In this document: positions 8,462-17,105 of the stretch, piece after piece
How the letters are laid out: each line of letters opens with the position of its first letter
How positions within the stretch are numbered: position 1 is the stretch's first letter
Source: JAOUGY01 sp963785075
GTDB lineage: Bacteria; Actinomycetota; Acidimicrobiia; Spongiisociales; ZC4RG35
Direction of reading: 5' to 3'
Length of the DNA: 64,000 bases
Assembly (NCBI GenBank): GCA_963785075.1
Contig: CAWATW010000001.1
Location: forward strand, 124,001 to 188,000
The notes under the pieces: model-generated
Database searches by the model: none
Told to the model about the DNA's origin: nothing
The model's input: the letters and a program-made list of their open reading frames with translations, nothing else
Program-made: the position numbers and the translations under genes

Positions 8462-10620
8462 TCCCGCTCGCTCGACGATTGTGGCTGGTGGTCGGCGTCG
8501 TCTGGCCCTCCTGCTGGCTGGGGCTCAGATTCGACCCCGCCGTGGCGCTGGGAGCTGCAATGGCAACGTCGGGTCTGGCGTTGATGGCACGTGGGCGCCG
8601 CTCGCTCCCCTGGCTCCTGGTTCTGGTGCTCGGCTGGTCCGCCGGGACTCTTGCCCAGATGGCAGAGGATCGAGAGCTCGGAGCGCTGGGGTCGGAGACC
8701 CGCAGTGTCCGTGTTGCCGCAACTGCAGTGACAGACGCCCAGCCCACACGCTTCGGAACCCGCCTGGTCATCGCTCCATTCGCCACGGAAGGTCCGGCCG
8801 GATGGGAGCAGTGGAACGGCCCACGCATCGCCACGACGAGCCGGGAGGTCGAGCGGATCGTCCTCGGTGACCGACTGATCGTTCGGGGAATCATCCGCCC
8901 GGGGGAGGTCCGTGTTGGGCGACTGACGGTGCCGGGCAGTATGTCGAACCCGGCCATCGAGCTACTCGGTCCCACCGAGCTGCCGTTGGTGGGGTTCGCC
9001 AACGGGCTTCGGGCCCGGGTTCTCGGCAACCTCGACCTCACCGATCCCGGCGACGCCCTCCTGGCGGGGTTCCTGGTTGGCGACACCACCGGGATGAGCG
9101 AACCGGATCTCGAGGCACTGCGGAGGGCGGGGCTCACGCACTACGTGGCCGTTTCCGGAAGCAATGTCGCAACCTTCTTGGCTCTGTGGTGGCTGGTGTT
9201 GGCGCCGGTGGCCCGACATCCTCGGCTGCGGGCGGCGATCGGTCTCGTGGGTGTGGTGGTCTTCGTGGTGGTCACGAGGGCCGAACCATCTGTGGTGCGT
9301 GCCGGCGTGATGGTCTCGGTCTTGCTTCTGGGGCGCCTGTTCGGTTGGGCGTTCGATCGGTACTCGGCGCTGGCCATCGCAGTGCTGGGCTGCCTGACAC
9401 TGGCGCCATCGCTGGCGGCCGATGTGGGGTTCCAGTTGTCGGTCGCCGCCACGGTGGGTGTGATGTTCGGGACCCAGCACATCGTGTTCGAGCCGAGGCC
9501 GGTCGCGGCTGTCGTGGGGGCGACGATCTCCGCTCAGATCGCCGTCGCCCCGATCCTCCTGACCGTGTTCGGGTCGCTCCCGGCGCTGGCACCCCTCGCC
9601 AACCTGGTTGCGGCCCCGCTGGTGAGCGTGTCGACCGTGTTGGGTGGCCTTGGCGCGCTGACCGGCTTCCGACCGTTGACGATCTCCGGCTCCGTGCTCG
9701 CCGACGCCGTTCTGTGGGTGGGACGGGTTGCCGCACCATGGCCACAAGTGGGGGTGATGGGGGCGACTCTCGTGGCGGCGTCGGGACTGATCGCGCTGCG
9801 ATTCCCTCTGCTTCGGGCACCAGGAGCCGTGATCGCCGCCGTGATCATCGCAGGTTCCATCGTCGGCGTAGGGAGTTCTCTGGCGCCGGGCACGGTTGTG
9901 TTCCTCGACGTGGGGCAAGGCGATTCCGAGCTCGTGGTCGGAGATGGATTCACCGTCCTGATCGACGGGGGACCCGACTCGGGGCTACTGGCGGAGAAGC
10001 TGGCCGAGTTCCGGGTCGACCATGTCGACCTGTTGATCGTGAGCCATGTTCATGCGGACCACATCGAAGGTCTCGCCGCCGTGGTCGGCAGGATGCCGAT
10101 CGGCGCGGCGTGGCTCGCCTTCGATCATCAGTCGACTCCTGCGTCGGAGTGGCTCGTGGAGGCTCTCGCCGTCGCCGGTGTCCCGGTCGTCCAGCCACCG
10201 GTCGGGACCGTCGTATCGCAAGGCGGTGTGACGATCGAGGTTCTCGGTCCCCTCAGGCGATACGCCTCTCCCAACGATCAGTCGCTGGTGGTCGAAGCGA
10301 CGATCTCAGGGCGGAGACACCTGTTCGTCGGTGACATCGAGGAGGTCGCACAAGCCGAACTCGGCGGGTTGAGGGCCGACGTTCTGAAGGTGCCGCATCA
10401 GGGTGCCGCCACCTCCGACGCCGAGTGGCTGTCCGCGGTGGCGCCCGAGCTGGCTGTGATCAGCGTCGGGCCGAACGACTTCGGACATCCGGCGGACTGG
10501 GTGATCGACGTGCTCCAGGCATCGGGTGCCACCGTTTTGCGGACCGATCGTGACGGTGACGTGATCGTGGGACCGTCGGGTTTGGCGCCTGCGCGTCCAT
10601 GGTGGAGACTCTGGCCGTGA
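8458..10620 (+). CDS. comEC: ComEC/Rec2 DNA-uptake channel with metallo-beta-lactamase domain
   Basis: This polytopic membrane protein of about 720 residues is the predicted channel for single-stranded DNA during transformation. The N-terminal soluble (OB-like) region is followed by the Competence domain with about ten membrane segments (residues 160-475; signature 'THYVAVSGSNVATFL'). From about residue 478 there is a metallo-beta-lactamase domain with 'FLDVGQGDSELV', 'LIVSHVHADHIEGL' (HxHxDH) and 'KVPHQGAATS', the proposed nuclease that degrades the non-transforming strand. It starts at the GTG overlapping the comEA stop. Both domains look intact. Confidence 0.94.
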   Translation: MIPLARRLWLVVGVVWPSCWLGLRFDPAVALGAAMATSGLALMARGRRSLPWLLVLVLGWSAGTLAQMAEDRELGALGSETRSVRVAATAVTDAQPTRFGTRLVIAPFATEGPAGWEQWNGPRIATTSREVERIVLGDRLIVRGIIRPGEVRVGRLTVPGSMSNPAIELLGPTELPLVGFANGLRARVLGNLDLTDPGDALLAGFLVGDTTGMSEPDLEALRRAGLTHYVAVSGSNVATFLALWWLVLAPVARHPRLRAAIGLVGVVVFVVVTRAEPSVVRAGVMVSVLLLGRLFGWAFDRYSALAIAVLGCLTLAPSLAADVGFQLSVAATVGVMFGTQHIVFEPRPVAAVVGATISAQIAVAPILLTVFGSLPALAPLANLVAAPLVSVSTVLGGLGALTGFRPLTISGSVLADAVLWVGRVAAPWPQVGVMGATLVAASGLIALRFPLLRAPGAVIAAVIIAGSIVGVGSSLAPGTVVFLDVGQGDSELVVGDGFTVLIDGGPDSGLLAEKLAEFRVDHVDLLIVSHVHADHIEGLAAVVGRMPIGAAWLAFDHQSTPASEWLVEALAVAGVPVVQPPVGTVVSQGGVTIEVLGPLRRYASPNDQSLVVEATISGRRHLFVGDIEEVAQAELGGLRADVLKVPHQGAATSDAEWLSAVAPELAVISVGPNDFGHPADWVIDVLQASGATVLRTDRDGDVIVGPSGLAPARPWWRLWP

Positions 10621-11426
10621 TCGAGATCGACCTGGGCCAGGGGGTCGGACTGTCGTTCGGTGGCGTCACACACGTGATGGCGGTCATCAACCTCTCGCCC
10701 GAATCGAAGAACCGGCAGTCGGTGGTGCACTCCGCGGAAGAGGCGCTGGAGCGTGCACGACGATTCAGAGACTCGGGTGCGGGGATCATCGATCTCGGCG
10801 GGCAGTCGTCGCACTACGACAACCCGACCGTTGCGGTCGCCGTCGAGCTGGAGCGGTTGCTTCCGGCGGTAGAGCTCATTGCGGGCGACGGATTCGTCGT
10901 CTCGGTCGACACCTGGAAGCCTGAGGTGGCGGACGCTTGTCTGGCGGCGGGAGCATCCATCGTCAACGACACCGGCGGCCTCGGTGCCGAGGCGATGCGT
11001 CGCACGGTCACCGAGCACGGGGCGGCGGCGGTGGTCATGTACCTCGAAGGGGACAATCCGCATTCGGTGGGAGAGCTCACCATCTCCGACGCCAAGTCCG
11101 AGCTCACGGCAGAGTGGATGCGCGGCAGGCTCGAGCAGCTCTCAGGGCAGGGCATCGACAAGACCATCCTGGACCCGGGTATCGCCATCAACTATCGCAA
11201 CGACTATGAGGCATACACGCGGATGCAGCTCGACGTCATCCGGAATCTCGATCCCATCCGGGCCTTGGGGCGGCCGATCCTCGTTCCGATCCCCCGTAAG
11301 CAGGAGGATCATCGGGTGGCGGCGTACATCGCCATGGCGCTCGAGTACGAAGCCGACTTGATCCGGGTCCACGACGTGGACATGGCCTGCGACCTCGTCC
11401 GGCTCTACGACCGATCCGCCGTCTGA
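10617..11426 (+). CDS. dihydropteroate synthase-like protein, divergent
   Basis: This TIM-barrel protein of about 269 residues belongs to the pterin-binding (DHPS) family. Pterin-site residues are in place: Asn in 'AVINLSPES', Asp in 'IIDLGGQSS', Asp in 'VSVDTW', Asn in 'IVNDTGG', Asp in 'LDPGI', Lys in 'IPRKQ' and Arg/His in 'IRVHDVDM'. The loops that contact p-aminobenzoate differ: the usual TPDSFSDGG becomes 'SPESKNRQS' and GGESTRPG becomes 'GGQSSHYD'. It may therefore be a divergent FolP or an enzyme for another amine or pterin. The GTG at 10617 overlaps the comEC stop; an ATG at 10599 is also possible. No other folate gene is adjacent. Confidence 0.8.
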   Translation: MIEIDLGQGVGLSFGGVTHVMAVINLSPESKNRQSVVHSAEEALERARRFRDSGAGIIDLGGQSSHYDNPTVAVAVELERLLPAVELIAGDGFVVSVDTWKPEVADACLAAGASIVNDTGGLGAEAMRRTVTEHGAAAVVMYLEGDNPHSVGELTISDAKSELTAEWMRGRLEQLSGQGIDKTILDPGIAINYRNDYEAYTRMQLDVIRNLDPIRALGRPILVPIPRKQEDHRVAAYIAMALEYEADLIRVHDVDMACDLVRLYDRSAV

Positions 11427-11557
11427 GCCGCAGCAAAGTCGTTCTCCCGGCCCTCGTCGAAGCGGTCTCGACGACTCATCAGAGCGACGCACCACAGGTT
11501 GGTGTCGCGCTCGACACGATCGACCAACTCCAGCCACCGGCGACAGGGGTCAGCCAT
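11405..11557 (-). CDS. possible small hypothetical protein (50 aa)
   Basis: An ATG-initiated frame of 50 codons occupies most of the 246-bp gap between the DHPS-like gene and holA, on the opposite strand, and overlaps the 3' end of the former by 22 bp. It encodes a charged peptide containing 'RRWLELVDRVERDTNLWC' with high G/C at third positions, as in real genes here. I recognise no family and see no Shine-Dalgarno. It could be spurious. Confidence 0.3.
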   Translation of the reverse strand: MADPCRRWLELVDRVERDTNLWCVALMSRRDRFDEGRENDFAAAQTADRS

Positions 11558-11672
11558 CGGCCTTGGCTGTCGGCAGCCCACGACGCGAGGCGCCGTCCCC
11601 GGCACCCGACCTCCGGCGGACAGGGCGACGAACCGCTCTGGCGTGTCACACCCGCGGACTACCGTCTCGGCT

Positions 11673-12668
11673 GTGAGTTCGATCCTTCTCATCTCGGGGC
11701 CGAGCGGGGCGGGTCCCGGCGAACGTCAAGAGCTCCTTGCGCGGGCGCGTGCGTTCCTGGTCGACAGCGACATCGACGGCTCCGACGTCGTGCGAATCGA
11801 CGTTCCCGGTCGCGGTGGATCCACCGAGGACGGAGGGGTGTCGATGCGGGGTGAGCTCGAGTCGGTGATCCCTTTGCTGCAGTCCGGTTCGCTCTTCGGA
11901 GGAAGGCAGGGCCTCGAACTCGTCGACGCGCAGAACCTGCTCGCCGCCGAGGCAGGGGTGATCGCCGAGCTGCTCCCTACGGTCGATCAGGATTCGGTGG
12001 CGGTGGTGATCGTCTCGGAGGGGAGCGTGCCTGCGGTTCTGTCCAAAGCCGTCAAGGCTGTCGGTCGCACCGAGTCGGTACGCAAGATCTGGGAGTCGAA
12101 CGCACACAAGTGGCTCCACACGGAGATCGGCCGACGGGGCCTGGAGATCTCATCCGATGCCGAGGCGGCCCTGATCCAACGGTTTGGAGCCGACACCGCG
12201 TCACTCGGCCAGGCGCTCGATCAGCTCGCCGATTCCGGAAAGAAGGTGACGGCGCCGATGGTGCTGGATCGGTTCCGCAATCGACCGAACGAGCCGATCT
12301 TCCACTACACCGACGCCGTGGCCAAGGGGGATGTCGCTGAGGCGCTGCGACGGCTCTCCGATCTCCTCACACACCAGCATCCACTGGTGTTGCTCGCTTC
12401 GCTCGAGACGGAGCTGAGGCGTCGGGCACTGGCGCTGGCGGCGCCCGATGCCGAGACCCTGGCTCAGTGGGCCGGCGCCAAGTCGGGCGACCGATGGGTC
12501 GAACGCACCTACCGGCAACGGTCCAAGCTCAAGGACTCCTCGCTGCGGAAGGGTCTGGGTGCACTGGTGCGGGCCGATCGTGTGCTCAAGTCCGCCCCCG
12601 AGGAGCTCCACCAGGTGACTTTGGAGCGGCTGACGGTTGCCATGTGCCGGTGGATGGTCGGCAAGTAG
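11673..12668 (+). CDS. holA: DNA polymerase III delta subunit
   Basis: The delta subunit (about 331 residues) opens the beta sliding clamp as part of the clamp loader. The N-terminal AAA+-like domain lacks a working Walker A motif, as expected for delta ('LLISGPSGAGPGERQELL'). The middle contains 'SGSLFGGRQGLELVDAQNLL', and the C-terminal helical collar carries 'DAVAKGDVAEALRRLSDLL', all typical of HolA. The GTG at 11673 begins where similarity begins. TACCGT ends 7 nt upstream, so a leaderless transcript is plausible. It lies immediately upstream of the convergent rpsT, a neighbour pair common in bacteria. Confidence 0.93.
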   Translation: MSSILLISGPSGAGPGERQELLARARAFLVDSDIDGSDVVRIDVPGRGGSTEDGGVSMRGELESVIPLLQSGSLFGGRQGLELVDAQNLLAAEAGVIAELLPTVDQDSVAVVIVSEGSVPAVLSKAVKAVGRTESVRKIWESNAHKWLHTEIGRRGLEISSDAEAALIQRFGADTASLGQALDQLADSGKKVTAPMVLDRFRNRPNEPIFHYTDAVAKGDVAEALRRLSDLLTHQHPLVLLASLETELRRRALALAAPDAETLAQWAGAKSGDRWVERTYRQRSKLKDSSLRKGLGALVRADRVLKSAPEELHQVTLERLTVAMCRWMVGK

Positions 12669-12769
12669 CCGTTTGGGCGGAGCCTGCGGACGGCACGTCG
12701 CCTTCGGCGTTGTACCTCGAACGTCCTACGTCGAAACCTCTATGGGCCGCGAAGGAAATGTGCAACAAC

Positions 12770-12801
12770 GACGAGGCCCCGCCGGTTGGCGGGGCCTCGT
12801 C
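12770..12801 (-). terminator. intrinsic terminator between holA and rpsT
   Basis: A perfect 14-bp stem (GACGAGGCCCCGCC with its complement) closes on the 4-nt loop GGTT. Read on the minus strand it lies about 20 bp after the rpsT stop and is followed by GTTGTTGCACATTT, which is T-rich for this genome. It terminates rpsT and may also serve holA in the other direction. Confidence 0.8.
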
Positions 12802-12820
12802 TCGACAGTCTCGGTATCGG

Positions 12821-13081
12821 TCAGCCGGTTGCGTTGATCTTCCTGGCAAGGCGGCTCTTTCGACGGGCGGCCGTCTTCTTGTCGAGGACGCCTTTCGACA
12901 CGGCGGAGTCGATGCGCTTCTGGGCCTCGCGGTAGCGTTCGGCGGCGTCGTCCGCGCCGGCGTCGGCTGCCTCGAGGGTCTTCTTGATCCGGGTCTTGAG
13001 CTCGGACCGCACAGCCTTGTTGCGCTCGTGGCGAACGAGCGTTTGGCGGTTGCGCTTGATCTGTGACTTGATGTTGGCCAT
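12821..13081 (-). CDS. rpsT: 30S ribosomal protein S20
   Basis: This 86-residue basic protein begins 'MANIKSQIKRNRQ', the conserved S20 start, and ends with the Lys/Arg-rich 'KTAARRKSRLARKINA'. S20 binds 16S rRNA early in small-subunit assembly. The ATG at 13081 is chosen because the family starts exactly here. A strong hairpin terminator follows the gene. It is transcribed divergently from lepA across about 165 bp, a common arrangement in bacteria. Confidence 0.98.
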   Translation of the reverse strand: MANIKSQIKRNRQTLVRHERNKAVRSELKTRIKKTLEAADAGADDAAERYREAQKRIDSAVSKGVLDKKTAARRKSRLARKINATG

Positions 13082-13246
13082 ACGACACCTGTCTAGGAAG
13101 AATGTGCACCGGGGGTGATCCCGCTCGGATCTGGCGAAGGCGACCGTGAGGACGCGTACGGACCCGGGACGAGTCTGCAGGTTAGCACCGCCCACGTTGC
13201 CGGTACAATCGTCGGTTCACGGCCCTCACCCACCCCGAGAGATCGA

Positions 13247-15049
13247 GTGACCGACCAGGCGCGCATTCGCAACTTCAGCATCATCGCCCACATCGACCAT
13301 GGGAAGTCGACGTTGGCCGACCGTCTGCTCGAACGTACCGGGGCGATCACCGGCCGGGAGATGCGCGAACAGATGCTGGACACGATGGACCTCGAACGGG
13401 AACGGGGTATCACCATCAAGGCCAACAACGTTCGGCTGAACCATCGGGCGAGCGATGGGCAGGAGTACATCCTGAACCTGATAGACACGCCTGGCCATGT
13501 CGACTTCTCCTACGAGGTGTCGCGATCGCTCGCAGCCTGCGAAGGGGCATTGCTGTTGGCCGACGCCGCACAGGGCGTTCAGGCCCAGACCCTCGCCAAC
13601 GCCTATCTCGCGATCGAAGCGGGGCTCGAGATCATCCCCGCCCTCAACAAGATCGACCTGCCGGCGGCCGAGCCAGAACGGGTGGCAGAAGAGATGGTGG
13701 GCATCCTCGGTGGGGACGCCGGCGCTGTGCTGCAACTGTCGGCCAAGACGGGCCAAGGGATCGAAGATCTCCTCGACCGCATCGTCTCGGATATCCCACC
13801 GCCCTCGGGAGACCCCGACGCACCTCTGCGGGCGCTCGTCTTCGACTCGTACTTCGATGCCTACCGCGGGGTCGTCTGCTACATCCGTGTGATCGACGGA
13901 AAGCTGTCTGCGGGGCAGCGCTTGCGGTTCATGGCCACAGCCGAGGAGCACAACGCCGCAGAGGTGGGCGTCCTCACTCCCAAGGCCCAGGAGATGGCGA
14001 CGCTCGGGCCAGGCGAGGTCGGTTACCTGATCACCGGCGTCAAGGAGATCGACCGGATCAAGGTGGGTGACACCGTTACGAGCGCAAACTCTCCCGCCCA
14101 CGTCGCCTTGCCGGGATACACCGAGCCGCGACCCATGGTGTTCGCGGGAATCTTCCCAACGGATGGCGATGACTTCGAAGAGCTCCGAGATGCCCTCGAC
14201 AAGCTCCGTCTCAACGATGCCTCGCTGGTCTACGAGCCGGAGACCTCCAAAGCACTGGGATTCGGCTTCCGCCTCGGGTTCCTCGGGCTCCTGCACATGG
14301 AGATCGTCCGCGAGCGCCTCGAACGCGAGTACGACCTCGATCTGGTGGCTACGGCGCCATCGGTGGCATACCGAGTCACGGGCATCGACGGCGAGGAGAC
14401 CGAGGTGCGGTCCCCCCAGGACCTGCCCGAGCCCTCCGAGCGGTCCGATGTGCGGGAGCCGTACATCAAGGCGATGATCTTGGCACCCTCGGACTACATC
14501 GGAGCCATCATGGAGCTGGTCACCCAGCGTCGTGGCCAGATGGGAAACATGCACTATCTGGGTCCTGAACGGGTGGAGCTCACATACTCGATACCACTCG
14601 GCGAGGTGGTGTTCGACTTCTTCGACACACTGAAATCCCGCACCCGTGGATATGCGTCGCTCGACTACGAGCCCGACGGGTATCGATCCTCTGACCTCGT
14701 GAAGGTGGACATCCTCCTGAATGCTCAGCCGGTCGATGCCTTCAGTTCGATCGTGCATCGCGACAAGGCCTACGAGTACGGCAAGAAGATGACGGAACGG
14801 CTGAAGGAGCTCATCCCGCGGCAGCTCTTCGACGTGCCGATCCAGGCAACGGTCGGCAGTCGGATCATCGCCCGAGAAACGGTGAAGGCGAAGCGGAAAG
14901 ATGTTCTCGCCAAGTGTTACGGCGGAGACATCAGCCGGAAGCGCAAGCTGCTCGAGAAGCAGAAAGAGGGCAAGAAGCGGATGAAGATGGTTGGCTCGGT
15001 GGAGGTGCCGCCGGAGGCCTTCGTAGCCGCGCTCCAGGTCGATGATTGA
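13247..15049 (+). CDS. lepA: elongation factor 4 (LepA), back-translocating GTPase
   Basis: LepA/EF4 (600 residues) is a translational GTPase that acts on stalled ribosomes. The G1 motif is in 'AHIDHGKSTLADRL', with G3 'DTPGHVDF' and G4 'NKID' following. Domains III and V and the LepA-specific C-terminal domain ('KCYGGDISRKRKLLEKQK') are present, and the length is normal for the family. The GTG at 13247 fits the family start ('TDQARIRNFSIIAHIDHGK'). It overlaps hemW by 8 nt, so the two are probably one transcript. Confidence 0.97.
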   Translation: MTDQARIRNFSIIAHIDHGKSTLADRLLERTGAITGREMREQMLDTMDLERERGITIKANNVRLNHRASDGQEYILNLIDTPGHVDFSYEVSRSLAACEGALLLADAAQGVQAQTLANAYLAIEAGLEIIPALNKIDLPAAEPERVAEEMVGILGGDAGAVLQLSAKTGQGIEDLLDRIVSDIPPPSGDPDAPLRALVFDSYFDAYRGVVCYIRVIDGKLSAGQRLRFMATAEEHNAAEVGVLTPKAQEMATLGPGEVGYLITGVKEIDRIKVGDTVTSANSPAHVALPGYTEPRPMVFAGIFPTDGDDFEELRDALDKLRLNDASLVYEPETSKALGFGFRLGFLGLLHMEIVRERLEREYDLDLVATAPSVAYRVTGIDGEETEVRSPQDLPEPSERSDVREPYIKAMILAPSDYIGAIMELVTQRRGQMGNMHYLGPERVELTYSIPLGEVVFDFFDTLKSRTRGYASLDYEPDGYRSSDLVKVDILLNAQPVDAFSSIVHRDKAYEYGKKMTERLKELIPRQLFDVPIQATVGSRIIARETVKAKRKDVLAKCYGGDISRKRKLLEKQKEGKKRMKMVGSVEVPPEAFVAALQVDD

Positions 15050-16232
15050 GCCGGTCGCCGGTCTCCGGTCACCGGTCTCCCGCCCGGATGCCCCAGAGCT
15101 GGCGGACGCCGCCGGGCTGGCCCACTCGGCCTACGTCCACATCCCGTTCTGTGCTCGGGTGTGCCCCTACTGCGACTTCGCCGTCGTTGAAGGACGGGGC
15201 GAGCAGACGGGTCGGTATGTAGCAGCCGTCGTCAAGGAGATCGCCGAAGAGGCTCCGTGGCCTCGCCTCGATGCAGTATTCGTCGGTGGTGGGACGCCAT
15301 CGAGCATCGAGCCCGATCTGCTTGCATCGATCCTCCAGGCGCTCGCCGACCGGTTCGGACTCGCCGGCGATGCCGAGGTCACGCTCGAGGCGAATCCGGA
15401 GGATTGGACCACCGAGCTGTCGGATTCGCTCGCCGAAGGAGGGTTCACGAGAGTCTCGTTCGGCGCCCAATCCTTCGACACCGCCGTCCTGTCGGATCTG
15501 GGACGACGGCACGACCCGACCCAGATCGAGAGCGCAGTGGTGCGGGCGCGGACATCGGGGTTCCGATCGATCAGCATGGACCTCATCTATGGAACGCCGG
15601 GAGAGACACTTGCGTCATGGGAGTCGTCGGTTCGTCGAGCGATCGATGCCGGCGTCGACCACGTCTCGACCTATGCGCTGACCGTCGAGCCCCCAACTGC
15701 CCTCGGTCGCGCAATCCGACGTGGCGCCCCCGCTCCTGATGCCGATGATCAGGCCGACAAATGGGAACTGGCCGCCTCGATTCTCGGAGACGCCGGATAC
15801 ATTCGATACGAGGTCTCCAACCACGCACGCCCTGGCCATGAATGCCGGTACAACCTCGGGGTCTGGGCGCAGGGTGAATATCTGGCTTTCGGGCTCGGCG
15901 CTCATCGGTTCCGTGATGGTGTCAGAAGCCAGAACGTACGTCGCCTCGACACCTACATGCAACGGGTCGAGCAGGGTCTGGGCCCCGTACAGGTGGCTGA
16001 TCGGGTCGAAGGATGGTCGGCAGAGCAGGAACGACTGATGCTCGGTCTCCGCCGGGCGGCCGGTGTGCTTCCGGGCGAAGGCGGAGTAGCGCTCGTCCGT
16101 TCAGCGGTGGGGCGCCGTCTGATGGAGGCCGGTGTGCTGGACCTCTCCGAGGACCGGGAGCGGCTCGTCGTAACTCGGCCACTTCTCACCGACGAGGTCG
16201 TCCGGGCGGTGTTGGATCTTCCGCCTTCGTAG
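15042..16232 (+). CDS. hemW: radical SAM family heme chaperone HemW
   Basis: The protein of 396 residues is a HemW-type radical SAM protein, formerly confused with oxygen-independent coproporphyrinogen oxidase. The cluster motif CxxxCxxC is seen as 'CARVCPYC' (C37, C41, C44), followed by 'FVGGGTPS', the SAM-binding 'LEANPE', 'RVSFGAQSF' and the HemW C-terminal domain. HemW inserts heme into respiratory proteins. True HemN has one more cysteine just after the cluster, whereas here the next residues are Asp-Phe, as in HemW. The gene overlaps lepA, a widely conserved pairing. Confidence 0.92.
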   Translation: MIEPVAGLRSPVSRPDAPELADAAGLAHSAYVHIPFCARVCPYCDFAVVEGRGEQTGRYVAAVVKEIAEEAPWPRLDAVFVGGGTPSSIEPDLLASILQALADRFGLAGDAEVTLEANPEDWTTELSDSLAEGGFTRVSFGAQSFDTAVLSDLGRRHDPTQIESAVVRARTSGFRSISMDLIYGTPGETLASWESSVRRAIDAGVDHVSTYALTVEPPTALGRAIRRGAPAPDADDQADKWELAASILGDAGYIRYEVSNHARPGHECRYNLGVWAQGEYLAFGLGAHRFRDGVRSQNVRRLDTYMQRVEQGLGPVQVADRVEGWSAEQERLMLGLRRAAGVLPGEGGVALVRSAVGRRLMEAGVLDLSEDRERLVVTRPLLTDEVVRAVLDLPPS

Positions 16233-16238
16233 GCGCGC

Positions 16239-16967
16239 TCAGCGCTTCGCACCTCGATATGCCGTCATGACTCGGTCGGCCTGATCCGGAGAGAGAGGCT
16301 TCACCACCTCTCTGATCGTCACACCCGAGGCGCGCCCCGCTCGGGGAAGGATCCACTCGTAGACCAGAGCGGGCCGCTTTCGGGCGGTGTCTCGGAGTAT
16401 CCAGCCGATGGCCTTGCGTATGAAGAACTCCTTCTCCTCCATCATGGCGTCGGCGTAGCGGGTGAACCGCTCCCAGTCACCGCCGCCGGTTCGGAGCGGC
16501 CCGAGGTGCACGAGCAGCGCCGAACGCCTGAGCCAGAAGTCGTCGTCGGTCGCCCACCGGTCGAGCTCCGAGTCCTCAGCGGGATGGCGGGCGAGGAGTG
16601 GCCCGGCCACGTGCACGGCCAGTGCGTCGACGTAGGCCCAGGTCTTCGCCTCCCGAAGCATCCGTTCGAGCAAGGGGAGGTCGTCGCCGTCGAGGACGAT
16701 CTGTCGCTTGCAGAGGAGTTCCACGGCGGACGTGCGGAGCTCGTGGATCGGACGAGCCCACAGCGCTTCGACGAGTCCGACGAGTTCGGCTCGTTCGATC
16801 GCCTTCAGATTCATGGCGCCCTTCAGGACCCGTCTGATCTCGGGCAGCGGCGTCCCCCAGTGCTCGAGTGCGCTCTTCAGGTAGCGCTTCTCGTTCTCGG
16901 CCCTGTCGGGCCGCCCGGCCGCCCGAAGCTGAACCTCCAGTTCCTTCACGACGGCATGCACATCCAC
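16239..16967 (-). CDS. DNA alkylation repair protein (AlkD-like)
   Basis: This all-helical protein of about 242 residues is built of HEAT-like repeats of the AlkD family, which are DNA glycosylases that excise positively charged alkylated bases. Key residues are visible: Trp and Asp in 'TWAYVDALA' correspond to the active-site W109/D113 of Bacillus AlkD, and 'WLRRSALL' supplies the active-site Arg. The final 'EKEFFIRKAIGWILRD' is also characteristic. The start is one of the GTGs near 16961-16967, as nothing upstream is conserved. It converges with hemW and diverges from hrcA. Confidence 0.87.
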   Translation of the reverse strand: MDVHAVVKELEVQLRAAGRPDRAENEKRYLKSALEHWGTPLPEIRRVLKGAMNLKAIERAELVGLVEALWARPIHELRTSAVELLCKRQIVLDGDDLPLLERMLREAKTWAYVDALAVHVAGPLLARHPAEDSELDRWATDDDFWLRRSALLVHLGPLRTGGGDWERFTRYADAMMEEKEFFIRKAIGWILRDTARKRPALVYEWILPRAGRASGVTIREVVKPLSPDQADRVMTAYRGAKR

Positions 16968-17066
16968 GCCGCCATTCTGCCATCGCGGCGTGTGCCGTCG
17001 GCTTTTGGTCTTCGGCACATCGACCTCGTCCTCGCGGTCTAGACGATGGCGCACAACCACCGGTCG

Positions 17067-17093
17067 TTATCACTCTCGGGCTGCGACTGCTAA
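17067..17093 (+). promoter_or_regulatory. CIRCE element (HrcA operator)
   Basis: TTATCACTC, then nine bases, then GACTGCTAA matches the CIRCE consensus TTAGCACTC-N9-GAGTGCTAA with one mismatch in each arm and the exact spacing. It sits 12 bp before the hrcA start, and TAATCT overlapping its right arm could be the -10 hexamer. HrcA should repress its own gene here, with release on heat stress. Confidence 0.85.
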
Positions 17094-17105
17094 TCTGGCG
17101 ACTCG

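Noticed and set aside
13203..13208. TACAAT as the lepA -10
   Set aside because: The hexamer is good, but no -35 lies at a proper distance and the start is 38 nt away, so I did not list it as a promoter.
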